The notes under the pieces were generated by a model, which was given only the letters and a program-made list of their open reading frames with translations, had not been told where the DNA came from and ran no database searches. Below are positions 46,801 through 53,913 of a DNA stretch of 64,000 nucleotides, in pieces (position 1 is the stretch's first letter; each line of letters begins with the position of its first letter). Source of the stretch: Kitasatospora gansuensis (GTDB lineage: Bacteria; Actinomycetota; Actinomycetes; Streptomycetales; Streptomycetaceae); assembly GCF_014203705.1 (NCBI RefSeq), contig NZ_JACHJR010000001.1:1674001-1738000 (forward strand), given 5' to 3'. The position numbers and the translations under genes are program-made.

Positions 46801-48462
46801 GTGCACTTTCGTCCGATTGCCCGTCCCCGTACGCTCCGATCCAGGCTGCTGATCGCCGGCGCGGCCGGTCTGCTGACCGCCACGGTGACACCGTTCACCG
46901 CGACCGCCGACCCGGCTACCCCCTGCGGAACGGGCGGCGTGCTGACCACGTCACCGTTCACCTGCGACTACACCGCCGTGGGCACCGACACCTTCACCGT
47001 TCCCGACGGGGTGACCGCGGTGAGCATCGACCTGTTCGGCGCCGAAGGCGGCAGCGCGGCCGGGTTCGTCGCGCCCAACCCGCCGAACGCGGGTGCACCC
47101 GGCGGGCTCGGCGGTGAGACCCGGGCGACGCTGGCCGTCCGCGCGGGGCAGGTCCTCCGGATCACGCTGGGCGCAGCCGGAAGTTCCGGCACCTCCCGGC
47201 ACGGCGAGTACGCCCGGCCGGGCGGCGTCGGCCACGGAGCCGGTGGGGGCGGTGCGCACGGCGGGGGCGGCTCCGGCGGCGGTGGCTCCGACGTGCGGGT
47301 CGACGGCCTCGACGGATCGGATCGGGTGCTGGTGGCGGGCGGCGGCGGAGGGGCAGGCAACGGCGGACCCCAGCTGCGCGGCGGGGACGGCGGCGGCCCG
47401 GCCGGCGGAACCGGCGGCCAGAGCGGCGTCGAGGGGGCCGGCCTGGCCGGCGCCGGCGGAACCGGGACCGCACCCGGGGCGGGCAGCCCCAACTCCCGCC
47501 TCGGCGGCCCCGGCGTGGCCGGCAGCGACATCGACCCCGACACCGGTCTGCCCAACCCCGGCAGCGGCGGCCCCGGGGGCAACGGCGGTCGCGGCGGCAA
47601 CGGCGGCGGCGGGGGTGGCGGCGGCTACTTCGGCGGCGCGGGCGGCTCCGGCGGCGGAAACCCGGGCAACCTCCCAGGCGCGGGCGGCGGCGGGGGCAGC
47701 AGCTTCGCCGCCCCGACCGCGACCGGGGTCGCCCTCCTCCCGGGCGTCAACCACGGCAACGGCAGGGCGGTCGTCTCGTTCCGGTACGGCACCTTGGTCT
47801 CGCTCACCCCCGACACGTCCACCCCGCTGTTCGGGCACTCGGTGACCGTCACCGCCACCGTCGCCTCGGCTGTGGGCGCCCCGAACGGTACGGTCACCTT
47901 CTCGGACGGGACGACGCCACTGGCCACCGTCCCGCTGACTGCCGGTCAGGCTGCCTTCAGCACCGGCGGGTTCCAGCCCGGGGCCCACGCGATCACCGCC
48001 CACTACGACGGGGACGCCGGCTTCGTACCGAGCGCCACGACCACCGATCTCGTGGTCGGCTTCAGCCGGCCGTGCCTCACGACGGCCCACCACGGTCCCC
48101 TGACCGTGGCCGCCGACGAGGCGCTCTGCATCGCCGCCGGCGGCACCCAGAACGGACCGGTCACGGTCCGTCCCGGCGGATCCCTGGCCATTGCGGACGC
48201 CGCCGTCACCGGTCCCCTGACCTCCGACGGCGCCCTCGCCCTCACGATCTGCCGCTCGACCCTCACCGGTCCGGTCAGCGTCGGGCGGACCAGCGGCCAC
48301 GTCCTGCTCGGCTCGGATCCCGCCCACCCGACGGCCTGCGGCGGAAACACCATCCGGGGCCCGCTGACCCTGAACGCCAACACCGGCTGCGTCCAGACCC
48401 TCGACACCACGGTCACCGGGCCGGTCCGGGTCACCGGCCCGCGGTCGGGGTCGTGCGACTGA
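46801..48462 (+). CDS. secreted glycine-rich protein with Ig-like domain
   Basis: A 553-residue exported protein: signal peptide (LLIAGAAGLLTATVTPFTATA), a head with TDTFTVPDGVTAVSIDLFGA, then ~230 residues of Gly-rich loops, an Ig-like (Big) domain (SVTVTATVASAVGAPNGTVTF, about 335-420) and a C-terminal ~130-residue beta-rich part with repeating GPVTVRPGGSLAIADAAVTGP-like rungs. The head plus Gly tract resembles the N-terminal domain of the giant protein (FTPPAGATAVRFHLWGGG). GTG 46801 has no good ribosome site, so the start is uncertain. No sortase or lipid signal. A terminator follows at 48477. Confidence 0.75.
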   Translation: MHFRPIARPRTLRSRLLIAGAAGLLTATVTPFTATADPATPCGTGGVLTTSPFTCDYTAVGTDTFTVPDGVTAVSIDLFGAEGGSAAGFVAPNPPNAGAPGGLGGETRATLAVRAGQVLRITLGAAGSSGTSRHGEYARPGGVGHGAGGGGAHGGGGSGGGGSDVRVDGLDGSDRVLVAGGGGGAGNGGPQLRGGDGGGPAGGTGGQSGVEGAGLAGAGGTGTAPGAGSPNSRLGGPGVAGSDIDPDTGLPNPGSGGPGGNGGRGGNGGGGGGGGYFGGAGGSGGGNPGNLPGAGGGGGSSFAAPTATGVALLPGVNHGNGRAVVSFRYGTLVSLTPDTSTPLFGHSVTVTATVASAVGAPNGTVTFSDGTTPLATVPLTAGQAAFSTGGFQPGAHAITAHYDGDAGFVPSATTTDLVVGFSRPCLTTAHHGPLTVAADEALCIAAGGTQNGPVTVRPGGSLAIADAAVTGPLTSDGALALTICRSTLTGPVSVGRTSGHVLLGSDPAHPTACGGNTIRGPLTLNANTGCVQTLDTTVTGPVRVTGPRSGSCD

Positions 48463-48476
48463 CGACTGCATCCCGC

Positions 48477-48522
48477 CCTGCCCGTCCCCTCAGGAGGAAT
48501 GAGACCTGAGGGGACGGGCAGG
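48477..48522 (+). terminator. terminator after the glycine-rich protein gene
   Basis: Perfect 18-bp stem (48477-48494 with 48505-48522) and a 10-base loop. Confidence 0.88.
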
Positions 48523-48566
48523 CGCGTCGTACGGCCGAGAAGCGAACCGGACAGGAGGCGGTCACC

Positions 48567-48866
48567 ATGAACGCCGACGAACCCACCGTGCCGACGAGCA
48601 GGGACCAGACCCTCCTCCTCGAACAGGCCCACCTCTACGGCTGGAAGCCGCAGTGGCAGCTCCCCGAACACGAGCGCGCCACCGAACGCCTGCTGCTGAC
48701 CCTCGAGGACACCTCACTGACCGCGGTGTTCTCCCACGACGGCACCCTGAGCTTCGCCCGCCTCACCGAGCTCGGCACCGCGACCACCGAACTCGACCTG
48801 CCCGCGGCACTGGCCGCGATGCGGGAACGCGCCGGGGCACCGGCCGGCGGCAGCGGTAGTCGGTAA
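48567..48866 (+). CDS. small hypothetical protein
   Basis: A 99-residue soluble protein preceded by AGGAGG with good spacing, lying between a terminator and the ACAD operator region. It contains a Trp-bearing start (HLYGWKPQWQLPEH) and a short predicted strand/helix pattern (TLEDTSLTAVFSHDGTLSFA, LDLPAALAAMRERAG). I do not recognise a domain. Ribosome site and codon use support it being real. Confidence 0.6.
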   Translation: MNADEPTVPTSRDQTLLLEQAHLYGWKPQWQLPEHERATERLLLTLEDTSLTAVFSHDGTLSFARLTELGTATTELDLPAALAAMRERAGAPAGGSGSR

Positions 48867-48902
48867 CGGGACCCAGCAGGGCACGGAGTTCACCCGGCCG
48901 AA

Positions 48903-48945
48903 GGCACTCAGTGCCGAAGGGCTGGCCGAGATGGCACAGAGTGTG
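48903..48945. promoter_or_regulatory. pair of TetR operator candidates upstream of the acyl-CoA dehydrogenase
   Basis: GGCACTCAGTGCC (48903-48915) is a perfect 6+1+6 palindrome; a degenerate copy, GGCACAGAGTGTG, lies at 48933-48945, 30 bp away centre to centre. The same motif occurs upstream of the TetR gene at 52827-52839, linking the two promoters. Confidence 0.7.
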
Positions 48946-48954
48946 GTCTATTAG

Positions 48955-48969
48955 GGGAACTTGGTTCCC
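48955..48969. promoter_or_regulatory. palindrome in the ACAD leader
   Basis: GGGAACttgGTTCCC is a perfect 6+3+6 palindrome about 22 bp upstream of ATG 48992. It could be a second operator or an mRNA hairpin near the ribosome site. Confidence 0.45.
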
Positions 48970-48991
48970 TATCGCTCTGGAGCGCCGCGCC

Positions 48992-50143
48992 ATGGACAAG
49001 GTGTTCGATCTCTTCCGGCTTTCCGAGGAGCACGAGATGCTCCGGGAGGCGGTGCGGTCGCTGGCGGAGGCGAAGATCGCCCCGTTCGCGGCGGAGGTGG
49101 ACGAGCAGGGCCGGTTCCCGCAGGAGGCGCTGGACGCGTTGCAGGCCAATGAGCTGCACGCGGTGCATGTGCCGGAGGAGTACGGCGGTGCGGGTGCGGA
49201 CGCGCTGGCGACGGTGATCGTGATCGAGGAGATCGCGCGGGTGTGCGCTTCGTCCTCGCTGATCCCGGCGGTCAACAAGCTGGGTTCGCTGCCGGTGCAG
49301 CTGTCGGGCTCGGAGGAGCTGAAGGCGAAGTACCTGGGTGCGCTGGCCCGGGGCGAGGGTATGTTCTCGTACTGCCTCTCGGAGCCGGACGCGGGTTCGG
49401 ACGCGGCGGGGATGAAGACCCGCGCGGTGCGCGACGGCGACTTCTGGGTGCTCAACGGTGTGAAGCGCTGGATCACCAACGCGGGTGTCTCGGAGTTCTA
49501 CACGGTGCTCGCCGTGACCGACCCGGAGCTGCGCACGAAGGGCATCTCGGCGTTCGTGGTGGAGAAGGGCGACGCGGGTGTGTCGTTCGGCGCGCCGGAG
49601 AAGAAGCTCGGGATCAAGGGCTCGCCGACCCGCGAGGTCTACTTCGACAACGTGCGGATCCCGGCGGACCGGATGATCGGCGCCGAGGGCACCGGTTTCG
49701 CGACCGCGATGAAGACCCTGGACCACACCCGGGTGACCATCGCCGCGCAGGCGGTGGGCATCGCGCAGGGCGCGCTGGACTACGCCAAGGGCTACGTGCG
49801 GGAGCGCAAGCAGTTCGGCAAGCCGATCGGTGACTTCCAGGGCGTGCAGTTCATGCTGGCCGACATGGCGATGAAGCTGGAGGCCGCCCGGCAGCTCACC
49901 TACGCGGCCGCCGCGAAGTCCCAGCGGGTCGACGCCGACCTGACGTTCTTCGGCGCGGCCGCCAAGTGCTTCGCCTCGGACGCCGCGATGGAGATCACCG
50001 TCGACGCCGTCCAGCTGCTCGGCGGTTACGGGTACACCCGTGACTACCCGCTGGAGCGGATGATGCGCGACGCCAAGATCACCCAGATCTACGAGGGCAC
50101 CAACCAGATCCAGCGGATCGTCATGTCCCGCAACCTCCCGTAG
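48992..50143 (+). CDS. acyl-CoA dehydrogenase
   Basis: A 383-residue FAD enzyme of the short/branched-chain acyl-CoA dehydrogenase type. Markers: YCLSEPDAGSDAAGMKTRA, LNGVKRWITNAG, RKQFGKPIGDFQGVQFMLAD and IYEGTNQIQR, whose Glu (about residue 367) is the catalytic base position of this family. It oxidises an acyl-CoA and passes electrons to ETF, encoded immediately downstream (gap 39 bp). GGAG at 48979 precedes ATG 48992. It probably forms an operon with etfB and etfA, controlled by the TetR regulator encoded at the end of the block. Confidence 0.93.
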   Translation: MDKVFDLFRLSEEHEMLREAVRSLAEAKIAPFAAEVDEQGRFPQEALDALQANELHAVHVPEEYGGAGADALATVIVIEEIARVCASSSLIPAVNKLGSLPVQLSGSEELKAKYLGALARGEGMFSYCLSEPDAGSDAAGMKTRAVRDGDFWVLNGVKRWITNAGVSEFYTVLAVTDPELRTKGISAFVVEKGDAGVSFGAPEKKLGIKGSPTREVYFDNVRIPADRMIGAEGTGFATAMKTLDHTRVTIAAQAVGIAQGALDYAKGYVRERKQFGKPIGDFQGVQFMLADMAMKLEAARQLTYAAAAKSQRVDADLTFFGAAAKCFASDAAMEITVDAVQLLGGYGYTRDYPLERMMRDAKITQIYEGTNQIQRIVMSRNLP

Positions 50144-50182
50144 TTCTTCCCACACATACACCGTCAGAAAGGAGCAGACGCC

Positions 50183-50968
50183 GTGAGCTTGAGGATCGTT
50201 GTCTGTGTGAAGTACGTGCCCGACGCGACCGGTGACCGTCGCTTCGCGGACGACACCACCACCGACCGGGACGCCGTGGACGGCCTCCTGTCGGAGCTGG
50301 ACGAGTACGGCGTGGAGCAGGCCCTGCGCATCGCCGAAACCCACGGCGACGCCGAGGTCACCGTCCTGACGGTGGGCCCCGACGACGCCAAGGACGCCCT
50401 GCGCAAGGCCCTGTCCATGGGCGCCGACAAGGCCGTCCACGTCAACGACGACGACATCCACGGCACCGACGTGATCGGCACCTCCGCCATCATCGCCAAG
50501 GCCCTGGAGACCACCGGCTACGACCTCGTCGTGTGCGGCATGGCCTCCACCGACGGCACCATGGGCGTCCTCCCGGCCCTGCTCGCCGAACGCCTCGGCG
50601 TCCCCCAGGCCACCCTGCTCTCCGAGGTCACCCTCGACGGCACCACCGTGACCGGCCGCCGCGACGGCGACGCCGCCACCGAGCAGATCTCCGCCACCCT
50701 GCCCGCCGTCATCTCCGTCACCGACCAGTCCGGCGAAGCCCGCTACCCCTCCTTCAAGGGCATCATGGCCGCCAAGAAGAAGCCGGTCACCTCCCTCGAC
50801 CTCGACGACCTCGGCATCGACACCGACACCGTCGGCCTCACCGGTGCCTGGACCGCCGTCGAGACGATCACCGCCCGCCCCGCCCGCACCGCCGGCACCA
50901 TCGTCAAGGACGAGGGCGAGGGCGGCAAGGCCCTGGCCGCCTACCTCGTCGAGCAGAAGTTCATCTAA
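50183..50968 (+). CDS. etfB: electron transfer flavoprotein beta subunit
   Basis: A 261-residue EtfB. It opens with IVVCVKYVPDATGDRRF and contains the family segments LDEYGVEQALRIAE, VTVLTVGPDDAKDALRKALS, DLVVCGMASTDGTMGVLPAL and YPSFKGIMAAKKKP. With EtfA it accepts electrons from acyl-CoA dehydrogenases and passes them to ETF-quinone oxidoreductase. AAAGGAG lies eight bases before GTG 50183. It sits between the dehydrogenase and etfA in one operon. Confidence 0.96.
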   Translation: MSLRIVVCVKYVPDATGDRRFADDTTTDRDAVDGLLSELDEYGVEQALRIAETHGDAEVTVLTVGPDDAKDALRKALSMGADKAVHVNDDDIHGTDVIGTSAIIAKALETTGYDLVVCGMASTDGTMGVLPALLAERLGVPQATLLSEVTLDGTTVTGRRDGDAATEQISATLPAVISVTDQSGEARYPSFKGIMAAKKKPVTSLDLDDLGIDTDTVGLTGAWTAVETITARPARTAGTIVKDEGEGGKALAAYLVEQKFI

Positions 50969-51015
50969 CCCCACACGCGTTAGCGCATCCAACGATCGAT
51001 CAGGAGCAAGAAATC

Positions 51016-51981
51016 ATGGCTGAGATCCTGGTTCTCGTGGACCACGCCGACGGTGTGGTCCGCAAGCCGGCCCTCGAACTGCTCACCCTGGCCCGCCGCA
51101 TCGGCGAGCCCTCGGCGGTCGTCCTGGGCGCCGGCCCGGCCGCCACCGACATCGCCGCCAAGGCCGCCGAATACGGCGCCGCCAAGGTCTACACCGCCGA
51201 CGGCGCCGAGTTCACCGACCAGCTCGTCGTCCCCAAGGTCGACGCGCTGACCCAGATCGCCACCGCCGCCAACGCCGGCGCGGTGCTCGTCACCTCCTCC
51301 GGCGAGGGCAAGGAGATCGCCGCCCGCGTCGCCCTGCGCCTTGGCTCCGGCATCATCACCGACGCCGTCGACCTCGAAGCCGGCACCGACGGCAGCCCCG
51401 TCGCCACCCAGTCGGTGTTCGCCGCCTCCTTCCAGGTCAAGTCCAAGGTCTCGCACGGCACCCCGGTCATCACCGTCAAGCCGAACTCCACCACCCCGGA
51501 GGCCGCCCCGGCCGCCGGCACCGTCGAGACCGCGAGCGTGGAGTTCACCGGCAACGCCGCCACCGTCACCGCCCGCACCCCCCGCGTCTCCTCGGGGCGC
51601 CCCGAGCTCACCGAAGCCGCCATCGTCGTCTCCGGTGGCCGCGGCGTCGGCGCAGCCGAAGGCTTCGCCGTCGTCGAGGACCTCGCGGACGCGCTCGGCG
51701 CGGCCGTCGGCGCCTCCCGCGCCGCCGTCGACGCCGGCTGGTACCCCCACACCAACCAGGTCGGCCAGACCGGCAAGCAGGTCTCCCCCCAGCTCTACGT
51801 CGCGGCCGGCATCTCCGGCGCCATCCAGCACCGCGCCGGCATGCAGACCTCCAAGACCATCGTCGCCATCAACAAGGACCCCGAAGCCCCCATCTTCGAA
51901 CTCGTCGACTACGGCGTCGTCGGAGACCTCTTCACCGTCCTCCCCCAGCTCACCACCGAGGTCAAGACCCGCAAGGGCTGA
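51016..51981 (+). CDS. etfA: electron transfer flavoprotein alpha subunit
   Basis: A 321-residue EtfA. The C-terminal FAD domain carries [35 protein letters not shown] and [17 protein letters not shown], the standard FAD-binding motifs. The N-terminal half ([20 protein letters not shown]) pairs with EtfB. AGGAG at 51002 precedes ATG 51016. It closes the dehydrogenase-etfB-etfA block; a very strong terminator follows. Confidence 0.96.
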   Translation: MAEILVLVDHADGVVRKPALELLTLARRIGEPSAVVLGAGPAATDIAAKAAEYGAAKVYTADGAEFTDQLVVPKVDALTQIATAANAGAVLVTSSGEGKEIAARVALRLGSGIITDAVDLEAGTDGSPVATQSVFAASFQVKSKVSHGTPVITVKPNSTTPEAAPAAGTVETASVEFTGNAATVTARTPRVSSGRPELTEAAIVVSGGRGVGAAEGFAVVEDLADALGAAVGASRAAVDAGWYPHTNQVGQTGKQVSPQLYVAAGISGAIQHRAGMQTSKTIVAINKDPEAPIFELVDYGVVGDLFTVLPQLTTEVKTRKG

Positions 51982-51988
51982 GCCTCAA

Positions 51989-52033
51989 CAGCACGAAGCC
52001 GGACGGCAGTTGCTGCCGTCCGGCTTCGTGCTG
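51989..52033. terminator. strong bidirectional terminator
   Basis: Perfect 21-bp stem (51989-52009 with 52013-52033) with a 3-base loop, between etfA and the convergent TetR gene. Confidence 0.92.
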
Positions 52034-52044
52034 TCCGCGCGTGA

Positions 52045-52773
52045 TCAGCCCCGGCCGAGGCCCGCTTCGACGTCCCTGACGACCCGCCACATCGGGGTGG
52101 AGCGCTTGGTGATGACGATGACCACCTCGTCCTCCTCCGCCGCCCCGTCGGCCGGGGACCGCTCGGGCGTCCAGGCCCGGGCGACGTAGTCCAGGGCGTG
52201 GTCCACCGCCGCCGACGCGTCGCCCTCGCCCCCGGCCCGGAGCCAGGCGCGCAGGGCGTGGTTGTGCGCGGTGACCACGGCCGAGGCGATCACGTCGGCC
52301 CGCAGCGTGCCGTCCCGGCGGGCCGAGAACCGGGCCCGCAGGTACTCGGCGAGCGTGCGCTCGTAGCGCCAGACCACCGAGAGTTCGTACGTGCGCAGGC
52401 CCGGCACCTTCTTGGTCAGCTGGTAGCGCTGGACCGAGAAGACCGGGTTCTCGGCGTACATCCGCAACACCAGCCGGGCGGCGTCACAGACCCGGGCCAC
52501 CGGGTCGTCCCCGTCCTCGCTGGCCTCCAGCAGGGCGGTCATGTCCGCCAGGCACTGTTCGTGGTCGGGGAAGACCACGTCCTCCTTGGAGGGGAAGTAG
52601 CGGAAGAACGACCGGCGGCCGACCCCGGCCAGCGTCACGATGTCGTCGATCGTGGTCTGCTCGTACCCGCGCTCCAGGAACAGCTGGAAGGCCGCCGCGA
52701 CCAGGGCGTCCCGCATGGCGGGCTTCGCCGGGGTGGCGGAGGTCTCGGAGCTGGTGTCCCGTGCGGCGGTCAT
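52045..52773 (-). CDS. TetR family regulator of the ACAD-ETF block
   Basis: A 242-residue TetR protein. HTH: RDALVAAAFQLFLERGYEQT, TIDDIVTLAGVGRRSFFRYF. The C-terminal domain (AENPVFSVQRYQLTKKVPGLRTYELSV) is of the type often found beside fatty-acid oxidation genes. The perfect-type palindrome at 52827-52839 and a weaker copy at 52804-52816 lie upstream of its start, and the same motif lies upstream of the acyl-CoA dehydrogenase. The simplest model is a repressor of its own gene and the etf operon that is released by an acyl-CoA (inference). It is convergent with etfA. Confidence 0.88.
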   Translation of the reverse strand: MTAARDTSSETSATPAKPAMRDALVAAAFQLFLERGYEQTTIDDIVTLAGVGRRSFFRYFPSKEDVVFPDHEQCLADMTALLEASEDGDDPVARVCDAARLVLRMYAENPVFSVQRYQLTKKVPGLRTYELSVVWRYERTLAEYLRARFSARRDGTLRADVIASAVVTAHNHALRAWLRAGGEGDASAAVDHALDYVARAWTPERSPADGAAEEDEVVIVITKRSTPMWRVVRDVEAGLGRG

Positions 52774-52803
52774 GGCGTGAATTTAGCATTTTCGGCCCCG
52801 GAT

Positions 52804-52839
52804 GGCACTTGATGCGCGTGATCGACAGCACTGAGTGCC
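52804..52839. promoter_or_regulatory. TetR operator candidates upstream of the regulator gene
   Basis: AGCACTGAGTGCC (52827-52839) differs from the ACAD site GGCACTCAGTGCC at the centre and first base only. A weaker copy, GGCACTTGATGCG, lies at 52804-52816, 23 bp away. Confidence 0.65.
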
Positions 52840-52895
52840 AACGGGTGTCCGTGCACGTCGCAGCCGGGCCCTGGCTGCGACGGGTCAGCGCCGGG

Positions 52896-53448
52896 TCAGG
52901 AGAGCCAGCTCGTGTTGGTGCCGAGCAGCTGTCCGCCGGTGCCGTACACCGTGATGGACCGGGCCTTGGTGCCCGGACGCTCGGCCACGCCGATCAGGCG
53001 GACCGGCCGTCCGGCCCGGTCGGCTCGGGCAGGTCGGAGCCCACCGCGTGCTGCTCCTGCCAGATCAACCTGGCCTGCTCGAGGGACTGCTCCCTGCTCG
53101 CCAGCGGCCAGAGCGCGGCCCAGGCCTTCCACTCCTTGCCGTCCACGACGCCCTGCGCGACCACGGCCCGGACCGGTGCGAGCGGGTCACGGGCGGCGGA
53201 CGAAGCACTCGCGGACGACCTCGCCGTCGGGCCAGACGCCACAGCACCCCACCGCCGACCACCGCGGCGGTCACCAGGGCCACCGATCCGGTCAGCACCG
53301 CCCGCCGTCGCCGCAGCCGCCTGCGGCCACCGGCCGTCAGAGCGGCGATGGGGGCCGGGCCGATCTCCACCGTGTCCACCAGACCGGCCAGGACGATCCC
53401 CACCTGTACCGCCAACTCCTCATGCCCGGGCTGTCGTTCGCCGGTCAT
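52896..53448 (-). pseudogene. broken membrane protein gene next to a truncated sigma factor
   Basis: ATG 53448 overlaps the stop of the sigma-factor remnant. The first ~75 residues look like a cytosolic tail and one membrane helix (LTAGGRRRLRRRRAVLTGSV, ALVTAAVVGGGVLWRLA). The product then shifts frame twice: the continuation VVAQGVVDGKEWKAWAALWP and LEQARLIWQEQHAVGSDLPE is in a second frame, and RLIGVAERPGTKARSITVYG up to the stop is in a third. The joined protein would be ~180 residues with one membrane anchor and an external domain, as in proteins encoded next to SigE-like factors. Two frameshifts suggest loss of function rather than a single error. Confidence 0.7.
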
Positions 53449-53657
53449 GCCGCACCGCGGCGTACGTACGCATCCCGGTCGTCGGCCCGGCGCACCTTCC
53501 CCCAGGCCGCGTAGGCCCGCTCCAGGGTCGACCGGACCAGGTCCTCGCCCGCGTGCTGGTCCCCGGCGAGCAGGAACGCGGTACGCAGCAGTCGCGGCCA
53601 GGCGACGACGGTGAACGCCTGGAGCTCGCTGTCCCGGTCGGTCTTCGGTTCTCCCAT
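53445..53657 (-). pseudogene. truncated SigE-type sigma-70 factor (region 2 only)
   Basis: ATG 53657 with GAGGAGG upstream opens a SigE-family sigma factor: LQAFTVVAWPRLLRTAFLLA, AGEDLVRSTLERAYAAWGKV, RRADDRDAYVRR. The frame ends after 70 residues with TGA overlapping the next start, so region 4 (the -35-binding helix-turn-helix) is absent; intact relatives have ~170 residues. The missing part points to an internal deletion. It forms a decayed pair with 52896-53448. Confidence 0.7.
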
Positions 53658-53748
53658 GAGCACCTCCTCACCCTCCCAGAGCCCGGAACGGCCCCCGACC
53701 GTTGCCTCGGCGGCGGGAACAGTTCCGTCGGCGCTCCGCAACCGGCGG

Positions 53749-53913
53749 TCAGCGGTACTCGCGCAGCCGGGGCCGGACCCCGAGCACGGTCAGTTCGTGG
53801 ATCCTCCGGTCGTCCCGCAGGGCCGGGCGGCGCAGCACCGCCCGTAACCGGGCCAGCATCTTCAGCGCGCGCAGGAGCTGCGGCTCGTCGTCTACCACCA
53901 GGATCCGGCTCAC
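53749..53913 (-). pseudogene. kdpE: kdpE response-regulator remnant (internal deletion)
   Basis: GTG 53913 overlaps the kdpD stop (GTGA), the normal kdpDE coupling. The product starts like KdpE (SRILVVDDEPQLLRALKML) but jumps straight to the receiver's end (ARLRAVLRR), then 25 more residues to TGA at 53749. Only 54 codons remain of the usual ~230. The phosphorylated Asp, the rest of the receiver and the DNA-binding wing are missing. It also contains a rare TTA Leu codon. Function as a response regulator is excluded; a full kdpE could exist elsewhere. Confidence 0.8.
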
